Shown here piece by piece: positions 26,901 through 37,464 of a DNA stretch of 64,000 nt. Position numbers and translations under genes: made by a program. Positions within the stretch are counted from its first letter, which is position 1, and each line of letters starts with the position of its first letter. A model generated the notes under the pieces. That model saw only the letters and a list, made by a program, of their open reading frames with translations, did not search any database and was not told the DNA's origin. The DNA comes from CBDFGQ01 sp965247295 (GTDB lineage: Bacteria; Chloroflexota; Dehalococcoidia; Lucifugimonadales; JAGWBF01): positions 620,001 to 684,000 of the forward strand of contig CBDFGQ010000008.1 of the NCBI GenBank assembly GCA_965247295.1. Reading direction: 5' to 3'.

Positions 26901-28501
26901 GCAATATCAAGGTCATGGGTCGCGAGGGGCACCGCATCCCCGTCCGCTACCTTTGCCAGCGTGATCCGGTCTGGCCATATAACCACCCGATAGTGCATTT
27001 CGTCTTCATGCGTATAGTGGGTGGCAACTATCAGTAACTCATCCGAGTCCTCATTCATGCCTAACGACCGGAAATTGAAGCTCATCCGCCCGTCCTCCAA
27101 GATGTGACCCGTGCTCCAGCCATCTGGCTGCTTGGGAATGTGGAGAACGCGGTTACCATCCTCTTCTTCAACCTCGGCACCCAGATCAGGGTCCCAGCCC
27201 GTCACCCAGTCATTGAAATCCTCCTCGAATACAACGACTTCACCCTCTCCGATGGGAGGCCATGGCAGGTGAGCCAATGAGCCAGTGGGTTCACCCGCCT
27301 CTGCTTCTCCCATGCCGTTCTCGGAATTATAGGGACCGGCAGGTTCTGAGCCTGCGGGTGGGACCGAACCATTGAGCGCCGCTGCCACTGTTTCGTAAAT
27401 CTCACCAGAGCCATCACCGAGGGCCCGGGCCGTTGACCCCAGCCCCGGTAGCTCTTTAATCTCGATCTCACCGGAGCCATCACCAAAGATCGCCACGGCT
27501 GCCACCAGAGCAGCCGCAACAACGATTCCGAAGAAGGTAAACCCGTAGATAAACCCCCGGAGGCCAGACATTCGGCCCTTGGCCCTAGCCTTGAGCCCGG
27601 ACGGCTTTCTACCGCGCGCCGGAGCAGGCTCTACGGCGATCGCCGGCACAGGGACAGGCGCCTTCCCGCGGACCTGTCTCCCACGCTGCGCCCGGGCGAG
27701 ACCCGTGGCACGTAGGGCCCTGGCCATCTCAGACGCACTCTGGAACCGCTTCCTCGGGTCCTTCTCCATGGACCGCTCGACAACCCTCTCCAGTGCCCTT
27801 GGCACATCGGACCGCAGATCCCGCAACCGCCTCGGCCGCTCCTCGATCTGCTGCCGGATCACCGCCAACGGGGTCGTACTCTTAAATGGCAGCTCCCCCG
27901 ACAACATCTGGTAGAATACGCAGCCCAACGAGTAGACGTCCGACCGTCCGTCCGTACGCTCCCCTCGAGCCTGCTCAGGGGACATGTAATGAGGAGTGCC
28001 CAGAGTCGCACCGGCGGCTGTCATGGTAGATAGAATTTCGGCACGGGCGATGCCGAAATCGGTCACCTTGGCCGTTCCATCGGGGCCGATTAGCACGTTC
28101 TGGGGCTTTATGTCCCGGTGCACGATGCCCAGAGCGTGGGCGGCACTCAAGCCATTGGCAATCTGGGTTGCGAAGTCGGTGGCGCGCTCAGCGCTCAGCG
28201 AGCCACCGCTCTGAATGACCCGCGCCAGGCTCTCGGGAAGGAGCTCCATCGCGATGAAGTTCAAATCCCTGTCCTCGCCAACCTCGAATATGGCAACGAC
28301 ATTGGGATGGTTTATGGAGGCAGCCAGGGACGCCTCCCTACGGAAGCGCTCCAGGTAGTTGGGGTCCGCGGTGAGGCTGGGGTGTCATACCTTCAGCGCC
28401 ACGATCTGGCCGCTCTGAGGATCGAACGCCTCGTAAACGGTGCCCTGGCCTCCTGCCGCGATGTCCTCTAGTATTTGATATCTTCCTATTCGCTGTTGCA
28501 T
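23981..28501 (-). CDS. Transmembrane Ser/Thr protein kinase with C-type lectin ectodomain, in-frame UGA
   Basis: From ATG 28501 the frame encodes an N-terminal Hanks-type kinase: Gly loop AAGGQGTVYEAFD, catalytic Lys in VALKV, then a UGA (28387-28385), then HPSLTADPNYLERF with the alpha-C Glu, HRDIKPQN at about residue 128, DFG at about 148, and GTPHYMSPE. Without readthrough the long frame could start at ATG 28264, but then it lacks the Gly loop and Lys. A membrane span lies at about residues 316-339. The outside part has a LamG-like sandwich (about 430-595), an unassigned alpha/beta region (600-820), a C-type lectin domain (825-965) with EPN and WND sugar/Ca motifs, an LppX/LolA-like domain (975-1185), a Pro-rich linker and a C-terminal domain. 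1,506 codons. Its PP2C partner gene lies upstream, broken by an IS. Confidence 0.85.
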
Positions 28502-29319
28502 CTCTGTCTCTCAATCGGGTCGGCGTTTGTATCAGGGTACGAGAGAGTCCCGACCTTGTATTTCTCTAACCTTATGATATTGGGTGCTCCGGTACCTTTC
28601 CTGACGCCACGCCTACGGAAACCTGATATCCATCTGCCATTACACCGATCGATGTAAGGTCAATCATGATCTTAGCCGCCAGAGAGCCCGACCCAGCTTT
28701 ATGATCACCCATGCCGGTAGCCGCAAGGGCCACAAACCTCCAAGCAAGGTCCTGGCTATATTTCGTCTCATCGTGAACCCCGGCCTGAGCTCCACGGTGG
28801 TCCTCTGATGGATATCGGCGGGAGAGGCCCTGTCCACCTTCAAGTGGTCTATTCGAGCGACGACAACCGTTACATTGTCGTGGCCACCCAGGGCATTGGC
28901 CCTCTCCACCAAAGATTCGGATGCCTGCTGAGGGGCCCCTTCGCTCAGAATGCGGGCTATCTCTTCGTCGGGTACCAGGGAGTACAGGCCGTCGGAGCAG
29001 AAGAGCAAAGTGTCTCCTTCTTCCAACTCCAGCGCGATCCTGTCCACCTGTATCTGTGGAACGGTTCCAAGGGAGCGGGTAATGATATTTCTGCGGGGGT
29101 GGACCCGGGCCTCATCCGCGGTCATAGCCCCCCGCGCCACCTCCTGTCCCACCCAGCTATGGTCCTGGGTGAGCTGCTGAAGTTTCCGCTTCCTGAGGAG
29201 ATAGGCCCGGCTATCGCCCACGTGGGCGATGTAGAGGATGGGACCGGCCAGATAGGCGGCCGTCAATGTGCTGCCCATACCCTGGGTCTCCGGACGGGCC
29301 GCCTCCTTGTATCTTAATT

Positions 29320-29503
29320 TTGGTATGTGACAATCACTTCACTAAGGTGGATCTGGGTGCGGCAGACCGGTTTCTCCTTGGTCATGGAAGACCGTCAGAA
29401 AGCGAGGGTCGCCGCACCCATCCCGAATAGAGCCCGAACAGTTGCCTGGGCCAACCAAGCCCGCATCTCGCAAGGACGGGCCAGTAATTCGCAGGAGGTG
29501 CTC
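29320..29503 (+). ncRNA. Candidate bridge RNA region of the IS110 element
   Basis: IS110-group elements express a structured bridge RNA from the non-coding left end that pairs with target and donor DNA. This 184-base stretch upstream of the transposase start is the only place it could lie. I infer it from element architecture; I did not fold it or match its guide loops to the flanks. Confidence 0.35.
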
Positions 29504-30467
29504 GTGGAGCAAGAATCGATCTACGTAGGCATTGATGTATCCAAGGCCCAGGTGGACGTCGCAGTCCGTCCCACGGACGACAGATGGGAGGTTGTCCCAT
29601 GACGAGACAGGAGTCCGGCAGCTGGTCTCCCAGCTGAAGGCCCTTGAACCGGTCATGGTGTTGCTGGAGGCTTCGGGCGGCTTGGAAGTGCCGCTGGTGG
29701 CTGCCTTGGCAGCCGACGCGGTGCCTGTGGTCGTCGTCAACCCCCGCCAGGTGCGGGACTTCGCCAGGGCCACCGGGAAGCTGGCCAAGACCGACGCTCT
29801 GGACGCGGCGGTTCTGGCTCACTTCGCCGAAGCGGTTCGTCCACCCGTGCGCCCTCTGCGAGACGCCGAGACCCAGGCCCTTAACTCCCTGGCTGCCCGC
29901 AGGCACCAGGTGATGACCATGCTGGTCTCGGAGAAGAACCGCTTGAGCGCCGCCGCCATCGCCGTCCGTCCCCGCATCGAGGCCCACATTGCATGGCTGG
30001 AGCGAGAGCTGGACGACCTGGATGAGGGACTGCGGCAGACTCTTCGCCAGAGTCCCGTATGGCGAGAGAAGGATGACCTCCTGCGCACCGTTCCCGGCGT
30101 GGGAGAACAAGTCTCCCTCTCTCTCCTGGCCTATCTGCCGGAGCTGGGCACGCTGGACCGCCGGCAGATCGCCGCCCTGGTAGGGGTGGCTCCCTTCAAC
30201 CGGGACAGCGGCACCCTGCGGGGCAAACGCACCGTCTGGGGTGGACGCGCCCGCATCCGCGCCGCCCTGTACATGGGAGCGCTGGTTGCCAGTCGCTTCA
30301 ACCCTGTTATCAGGGACTTCTACCAGCGGCTGCTGGCCGCTGGTAAGCCCAAGAAGCTGGCCCTCACAGCCTGCATGCGCAAGCTGTTGATTATCCTCAA
30401 CTCCATGCTCAAGCATCGCTCACCCTGGCGCGACCTGACTCCGGCAGTCGCCGACCATTCCTCTTGA
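29504..30467 (+). CDS. IS110-family transposase (DEDD recombinase), frameshifted
   Basis: GTG 29504 behind GCAGGAGGTGCTC starts a protein whose N-terminus IYVGIDVSKAQVDVAV holds the first RuvC-like Asp. At the CCC at about 29597-29599 one extra base sends the frame into a TGA (WEVVP then stop). The adjacent frame continues HDETGVRQLVSQLKALEP to 30467. The Glu (VVLLEASGG-like VMVLLEASGG) and paired Asp (AKTDALDAAVLAHFA) follow, then the helix-hairpin region TVPGVGEQVSLSLL and the C-terminal APFNRDSGTLRGKR with the Ser used for recombination. About 320 residues if joined. Programmed frameshifting is not usual for this family, so the copy is probably inactive or mis-sequenced. Confidence 0.83.
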
Positions 30468-30834
30468 CTTTCAAGACAGTTGCTTATGTATCCTCCCGTT
30501 GACCCGTTGCACGATCTCTTCCAGTTTGGAGTCGTACCCTCCAGGTCTCGCCCGAGTGATGGCCCCGTCAGTCTGAGGCGACAGGAAGCGCACCAACCCA
30601 TCGATGGCCATGGCGCTGGCTACTTCGCCGGCCTTGTGGCCACCCATGCCGTCGGCCACTGCCAGCAGGGCATCGACCCCTTGAGGCGCGTCTCGGCCAA
30701 CCAGAGCACAGTAAGCGTCCTGATTGTTGGACCGCTGCATCCCAACATGGGTCAAAGCCCCCAGGCTCAGCACAGGTCCCTTGCCTGAGCCACGACCCTT
30801 TCGGTGATTCGCTCTTGAACCGCTCATCGCATTC

Positions 30835-31480
30835 CTATCCCTGTTGAGATTGCGCCGTCATCAGCACCATCTCGGTGCCTCCCAGGGAAATGGTGTTGCC
30901 GAAGAAGGAGAGACCGAAGAGCTGTCCCAGCAACGAGGCCGCCCCGAAGGCCACGATGATGGAGGCGACGGCCAAGACCACGGGCACCAGCGCCGCCACC
31001 AGGGCTCCGAACACCAGGATCAGTATGAGCACCGCTATGGGTACGCCGAAGGCCTCGCCCCTCGCGAGACCATCCTGGGCCAACTCCTCAAAGTCCTGAC
31101 TAAGGGTAGCCTGGCCTGTAATCAGGACGTTGAAGCCGGGCTCCTCCCGGGCGCGGTCCACGATGCTAAGCACCTTAACGATGTTGTCGGTGGCGTCGTC
31201 GAACTCGCCGAACATGGTGAAGGGCATGATGGTGGTACGCCGGTCTTGGGAGACCAAGAAGTCGCTTTGGAACTGGTAGTAGTTGACCAAGGTCCCTTTC
31301 TTGATCACTTGGGGACCGAGGGCGACCAGCTCCCCGAAGATCTCTTCCACGATCTCCTGGAAGGCGGGGACATCGACGGTCATGGACTCCGATTGGACGA
31401 TGACCACTTCGTTGGTGCCCTTCAGGCCGCGCCGCCGATCTTCTTTTTGGATGCGCCTTGGTCCATGTAAAGCTGCACTG
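30835..31480 (-). pseudogene. MMPL/RND transporter fragment
   Basis: The segment KGTNEVVIVQSESMTVDVPA and the following domain, ending in the first membrane hairpin (about residues 130-175, AVLILILVFGALVAALVPVV), match the N-terminal porter domain and TM2-TM3 region of MMPL-type lipid exporters. The protein stops at TAQSQQG, where the family continues with many more membrane segments and a second repeat. No TM1 is seen upstream, and the open frame before about 31480 loses similarity. So about a quarter of a normal transporter remains. It lies 8 bases upstream of the phosphatase start. Confidence 0.6.
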
Positions 31481-31590
31481 AATCGCCAGTGCGGCCCCGC
31501 TCTCCCGTCTCCAAAACAGACGTTGCTCTCAGGCCGCTGAACCAGAAACCGTTTAAGCTAATTCAGGAAATTCTTGCCAGGAGGGTCCGA

Positions 31591-32385
31591 ATGTCCCAGA
31601 CAGGTGCCACGATCAGCGAGCCCACCGGCCGACCGTTCTACTCGCGCCTTGCCATTGGGGGTCTGATTACCATCGTCGCGATGATGGTCGTGCTGGGAAT
31701 CGTCCAGCTCGTCTCAAGTGACACATCGAACCTGGTCTTCTTGATCATCAACATCGCTATAGCCCTCGTTGTCGCCGGTCTGATCTGGCGGTTCGGGTCA
31801 TGGGCGCTGGTGCTCGGCGCCATAGCCGGTCTGCTGGGCACCGGGCTGTCGTACGGACCCTACCTGATCGAGTCGACCGGCAGCATCAATAGCGTCTTCG
31901 ACTTCGGCGTGGCCGTTGTCACGACCATAGCATCCATCATGGCGCTTGTCGGCTCAATCGTCGCCTTCGTACAGCTCCGGCGCGGCACGGCTCGTGTCGA
32001 GGCGACCGCAGTCGAGCGCAACGCGCTGCGAGGTGTCGCAGTCGTGGTAGCCGTCCTGGTCGCCGTGTCGGCGGTTGTCACCCTGGCCGCCCGCGATACG
32101 GTCGAGGAGGCGGACCGCGCCGGAGCGATCGAGGTGTTGATGAAGACGACTGAGTTCAGGACTGCGGAGCTGGACGCCAAAGCTGGGGAGATGCTCCGCC
32201 TTGTTCTCAAGAACGATGACCTGTACATACACACCTTCACCATCGACGAGCTTGGCATCGACGTGACGATCGGACCGCGTGGAGAAAAGGCACTGTCACT
32301 ATCTCCCCGCGATACGGGGAGCTTCGAGTACAAGTGCACTATCCCGGGCCACGAGTCCATGACAGGAACCCTGACGGTGAGATAG
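31591..32385 (+). CDS. Five-span membrane protein with C-terminal cupredoxin domain
   Basis: ATG 31591 follows CCAGGAGGGTCCGA. The first 190 residues contain five hydrophobic segments (about 18-39, 47-67, 70-93, 100-127, 150-170), and the C-terminal 85 residues form a plastocyanin-like cupredoxin. The copper ligands are visible: His in YIHTFTID, then Cys, His and Met in CTIPGHESM. The membrane part has no family I can name. The domain layout suggests a membrane-tethered electron carrier facing outside. It stands alone between the MMPL remnant and convergent glucose dehydrogenase. 264 residues. Confidence 0.75.
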   Translation: MSQTGATISEPTGRPFYSRLAIGGLITIVAMMVVLGIVQLVSSDTSNLVFLIINIAIALVVAGLIWRFGSWALVLGAIAGLLGTGLSYGPYLIESTGSINSVFDFGVAVVTTIASIMALVGSIVAFVQLRRGTARVEATAVERNALRGVAVVVAVLVAVSAVVTLAARDTVEEADRAGAIEVLMKTTEFRTAELDAKAGEMLRLVLKNDDLYIHTFTIDELGIDVTIGPRGEKALSLSPRDTGSFEYKCTIPGHESMTGTLTVR

Positions 32386-32507
32386 GGAGCGTGGTAATCT
32401 GCCAATAACCCAAGGAGGGTTTAGTGCAGGCATTTCATGATGGCACAGAGACGTCTGGAACAAGCAGGTGCCGCTGTCGGTATCCACGACTCACTCGTTA
32501 CCCAGTC

Positions 32508-33596
32508 CTACTGCGGGTGGTCCATCTCTATTACCACTTTGACATCCTGAGGTCGGCGATCAAAGGCGGATTCAAACTGGTCGAAGGGCGTGCGCCGCGT
32601 TATGACCGATTCCAACACACCGGGCCATTTCCGGCCGATATCCTCTAAATGGATGACGCCCATCCGAAAGTCCACCAGGTTAGCGTTGACCGAGCCAAAC
32701 ACCAACCGATTGCCCAAGACGAGGCTGTTGTTGAACCCGCTGGCCTCTACGGGGACGGCGCGTTGCTCACCAGAGACTCCCACCAGGCAGAGCACGCCGT
32801 CCATGGTCAGGTGTTGGTAGGCTTCGAAAACGAGGGGCGCATGGCCCGTAGCCTCCACGACCAGATCCACCGGCCCCACCTCAGCGGCAACCTCCGAAAC
32901 GGACGATCCTCTGACGCTGCGGTGTTGGGCACCGAACCGCGCTATAAGCTGGGATTTCAACTCTCCCGGCTCGGACCGGTCGAGTACGTAGGTGTTGATA
33001 CCCTTAAGCCGCAGCAACATCGCGGCCAGAAGGCCAATGGCTCCGGCTCCCAGCACAATAGCGTTGTCAATTTTCCAGGGCAGGCGTTCCTGAATTTTGA
33101 AGGTCTGCCGTATTGCTTTTTCCACGACGGAAAGGGGCTCCAGGAGGACCCCGATCGTCTCCCGCTCGGCAGGAATCTTGGTAAGACACTGCACGTGCTC
33201 GCTGTAGTATTCGGACAGAAAGCCATGCTGCGATTTGATGCCTCGCTCCGTGTAATCTCCGGTCACGCACATATCGTTCTGGTCCCCACGGCACGGCGTA
33301 CAGTGGTCATGGGAGCATGGACGTCGAACGGACGCCACGACGTAATCACCAATGGCTAGGTCATCCACCTCGGGGCCGACTTCGGCCACCTGGCCCAGGG
33401 ACTCGTGCCCGATTACCAGGTGGTCACAGCCGGGCGGCGCCGTCCCGTACGCTCCTGCCCTGATCTCCGAGTCTGTCCCACACACGCCGACGCGAACGAC
33501 CTTGACCAGAACATCCTGGCTGCCAATCTGGGGATGGGGTACTTCCGTGATGGCCATGGAACCGGGCATCCCCGGCGTGACCGCGATGGCTTTCAT
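32508..33596 (-). CDS. gdh: Zinc-dependent glucose 1-dehydrogenase (MDR family)
   Basis: It oxidises glucose to gluconolactone with NAD(P). The sequence shows catalytic-zinc ligands CGTD (about residue 39) and GHESLG (about 66), four Cys/His of a structural-zinc lobe in RPCSHDHCTPCRGDQNDMC, EPLSVVEKA, and the cofactor-binding VLGAGAIGLLAAM. The C-terminal half resembles the archaeal-type glucose dehydrogenase domain (LVVEATGHAPLVFEA, GFNNSLVLGNRLVFGSVNAN) more than ordinary alcohol dehydrogenases. It lies 30 bases after the GH15 gene on the same strand, which fits a route polysaccharide or trehalose to glucose to gluconate. 362 residues. A related sugar or polyol substrate is possible. Confidence 0.82.
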   Translation of the reverse strand: MKAIAVTPGMPGSMAITEVPHPQIGSQDVLVKVVRVGVCGTDSEIRAGAYGTAPPGCDHLVIGHESLGQVAEVGPEVDDLAIGDYVVASVRRPCSHDHCTPCRGDQNDMCVTGDYTERGIKSQHGFLSEYYSEHVQCLTKIPAERETIGVLLEPLSVVEKAIRQTFKIQERLPWKIDNAIVLGAGAIGLLAAMLLRLKGINTYVLDRSEPGELKSQLIARFGAQHRSVRGSSVSEVAAEVGPVDLVVEATGHAPLVFEAYQHLTMDGVLCLVGVSGEQRAVPVEASGFNNSLVLGNRLVFGSVNANLVDFRMGVIHLEDIGRKWPGVLESVITRRTPFDQFESAFDRRPQDVKVVIEMDHPQ

Positions 33597-33626
33597 GGTC
33601 CGATCTCCTGTGCCGGCCGTGCGCCG

Positions 33627-35462
<1,836 letters not shown>

Positions 35463-35590
35463 CGGTCCCTCCTCATTGCCAACCCTGGGCAACATGCCGG
35501 TACCCACCACGCGTGGCCTCTACAGGGGGCGTGTCATGCATCATAAGGCCCGAGGTACATTTTACCCTTCCTACGGCTCCCTGGGTCAAC

Positions 35591-37099
35591 CTAGCCCGCG
35601 ATCTGTAGCGAGGCCACGCTAAAAATGACGTGGAATGGCTTGCAATAGATCACCACGCTTCCCTGCGCTTCTACATCCACGTCATCGGGGATAGGGTAGT
35701 TCTGATCCCCTTTGTTACCTTTGAGCTTGCCTAAGTTGACATATCCAGTGGATTTGACATCATCCCTGCTTTTGGGATTCTGGTGTGGCGTGAGGATGAC
35801 GTGAAGGTCCGGTCCGTTAGTAACATTGAGGTTCTCCAGCCTGAGTATGTGCGAGCCATCCGGGCCACGGTAGATAGCTGCCTGGCCGCTACCCTTGTGG
35901 AAGCTGTCGGCGTCGCGAAAGCTTCCAGTCTTGAGCTTCACCACCGATGGCTGCTCAGACATGGCCTGGGCCGACTTCTCCACGTCTTCCTGCAACATCG
36001 TCATAGCCTTATTCAGCATGGCCTCGTCCGACTTCTCGACGCCTTCATGCATCATGGCCATGCCTTCCTCCGTAATTATGAGGTCGTCCGACATAGCCGC
36101 GCCTTCCTGGATCGTCCCCATGCCCTCTTCCACGAGATCCTCGTCCGACGTCTCCATACCCCCCTTCACCATGGCCATACCCCCCTTCACCATAGCCATG
36201 CCACCATTCATCAAGGCATCGTCCTGGCTCTTCTGTGTCGTAGCCTCGGGCATTGCTTCGACTACTTCCAGACCGAACTTCGCCATCTCTGCCATGACCT
36301 GTTCTACCTTGGCTCGGGTCATGCCCAAAGGAACAATGGCATTGGCCGCGAATGGGAACTCTTCGTCTTCCAGGGTGGCTACGCTGAAGACCACCGCGAA
36401 GGGTTTACAGTAGATGACCACGCTTCCCTGGGCACTTATGTCTATCTGTCCGGGAATATCGTAGTTCTGGTCCCCTTTGTTACCCTTGAGCTTTCCAAGG
36501 TCAACGTATCCCGCGACCTTGACGTCACTCCGGCTGTCGGGGCTCCCATGGGGTGTGAGTACGACATGCAGGTCCGGGCCATTGGTGACGTCGAGGTTTT
36601 CCAGCCTCAGCAGGTGTGAGCCGTCGGGACTACGGTAAATGGTCGCTTGGCCTCTCCCCTTGTGGAAACTGTCGGCGTCTCGAAAGCTGCCCGACTTGAC
36701 CTTCACCGCGGCGGTCTTCTCCGTAACCATGGATACGGGCATCGCTTCCAGAACCCGCTGGTCGAATTTGGCCATCGCCGACATGGTCTCCTCTACTCCA
36801 CTACGGGTCATGCCCGAGGGAACGACAGCATTGAAGGAAAAGGGGAACTCTTCGATGACCGTCTTGCTGGTGAAAAGCGGGGAGCCGAGCCACCAGCCGG
36901 CAACCACAACCGCAGCCAGCACGGGAGTGCCGATGATCGCCACAGCCAGTCGCCGCCGCCAGAGCGCCATGTGCCAGCCTTTGCGATACCCGAATGCGAC
37001 GGCAGCAGTGACGGCCATTAGGGCGCCGATCGTGAGCGCCCAACGATACGGATACAGATCAGCGAAAAATCGCTCTATGTCGCCGAAGAATTCTGCCAA
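35591..37099 (-). CDS. Membrane-anchored protein with two DM13 domains and a Met-rich linker
   Basis: Two hydrophobic segments near the N-terminus (about 17-36 and 48-70) anchor it. Two DM13 domains follow (about residues 130-235 and 395-500), each with LKTGSFRDADSFHKGSG, LRLENLNVTNGPDLHV and GSVVIYCKPFHVIFSVA. The Cys and acidic residues seen are the features that led to the proposal that DM13 is redox or metal active. Each is preceded by a copy of FPFxxNAxVPxGMTRxxVE and AMP. The intervening linker (about residues 285-390) is rich in Met and acids (for example GGMAMVKGGMAMVKGGMET). The domain duplication is old, the linker repeats recent. 502 residues. Confidence 0.82.
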   Translation of the reverse strand: MAEFFGDIERFFADLYPYRWALTIGALMAVTAAVAFGYRKGWHMALWRRRLAVAIIGTPVLAAVVVAGWWLGSPLFTSKTVIEEFPFSFNAVVPSGMTRSGVEETMSAMAKFDQRVLEAMPVSMVTEKTAAVKVKSGSFRDADSFHKGRGQATIYRSPDGSHLLRLENLDVTNGPDLHVVLTPHGSPDSRSDVKVAGYVDLGKLKGNKGDQNYDIPGQIDISAQGSVVIYCKPFAVVFSVATLEDEEFPFAANAIVPLGMTRAKVEQVMAEMAKFGLEVVEAMPEATTQKSQDDALMNGGMAMVKGGMAMVKGGMETSDEDLVEEGMGTIQEGAAMSDDLIITEEGMAMMHEGVEKSDEAMLNKAMTMLQEDVEKSAQAMSEQPSVVKLKTGSFRDADSFHKGSGQAAIYRGPDGSHILRLENLNVTNGPDLHVILTPHQNPKSRDDVKSTGYVNLGKLKGNKGDQNYPIPDDVDVEAQGSVVIYCKPFHVIFSVASLQIAG

Positions 37100-37464
37100 T
37101 GTTCCTTCCTTTCATCGATCATGAGCCACTCTCCGGTTCGGTGAGCCAAATTTCTATCGTAACGCGTTATCATGGGCCAGACTAGATTCTACTATAGAAT
37201 CTTCCGAATTGGATTACAAACAGGGTTTTCACTCGCAAGCCAGTGATTGGCATCTCCTCACGGTTTAACCCCGCGTGCTCCCACTTGTGATTGCACGGTC
37301 ACTGACATCCTGAGTTATGGAGGTCCCCAGTCATTGGGTGCAACCAGTTCCTCAATGGGCCGGCAAGCAACGATTCGGGGCTCTCCAAAAGGGGATTGAC
37401 AAGTACCGGGTGAGACGACAAACTCATGGGGCAGCACATTACCGCTGGCAAAGGGGGCGATACT
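37100..37464. other. Divergent spacer between DM13 gene and glnB
   Basis: This 365-base spacer holds no gene. It contains the inverted repeat at 37184-37202 and, 64 bases before the glnB GTG, a perfect TTGACA (37396-37401) whose -10 partner 17 bases on is weak. I see no sigma-54 type GG-N10-GC element. Confidence 0.4.
37184..37202. promoter_or_regulatory. Perfect inverted repeat AGATTCTA-CTA-TAGAATCT
   Basis: Two 8-base arms separated by 3 bases lie 85 bases upstream of the DM13 gene and about 260 bases upstream of glnB, in their divergent spacer. The size and symmetry suit an operator for a dimeric regulator. No T-run follows, so it is not a typical terminator. Confidence 0.35.

Larger units (their letters stand above)
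29320..30481 (+). mobile_element. IS110-family insertion sequence in the PP2C gene
   Basis: The element is about 1.16 kb and is placed between the two halves of the phosphatase gene. The ends are inferred from the coding frame of the interrupted gene: cutting after TT at 29318-29319 and after TT at 30480-30481 rejoins the phosphatase in frame. Other cut points also restore the frame, so the boundary is uncertain by several bases. There are no terminal inverted repeats, as is usual for IS110. The long left non-coding end (about 185 bases) and very short right end (about 14 bases) are the IS110-group layout. Confidence 0.8.
28664..30827 (-). pseudogene. PP2C-type Ser/Thr protein phosphatase interrupted by an IS110 element
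   Basis: The N-terminal 118 codons (30827 to about 30480) give LGALTHVGMQRSNNQDAY and ADGMGGHKAGEVAS, the first two metal-binding motifs of PP2C. The C-terminal part (about 29314 down to 28664) continues with EAARPETQGMGSTLTAAYL, AHVGDSRAYLLRKRK, LLFCSDGLYSLVPDEEI and GGHDNVTVVVARI. Removing the IS at a TT dinucleotide restores one frame (HKQL then RYKEAARPE) and a protein of about 334 residues. PP2C phosphatases normally reverse the neighbouring PknB/PrkC-type kinase. The remaining C-terminal piece has an internal ATG at 29278 but lacks half of the active site, so no activity is expected. Confidence 0.88.

Noticed and set aside
28385..28387. Selenocysteine reading of the kinase UGA
   Set aside because: No stem-loop with suitable spacing follows it on the minus strand, and relatives have Leu rather than Cys at that place.
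29585..29605. Programmed frameshift in the IS110 transposase
   Set aside because: IS110 transposases are normally single frames, and there is no slippery heptamer here.
37184..37202. Rho-independent terminator
   Set aside because: The arms are AT-rich and no T-run follows on either strand.
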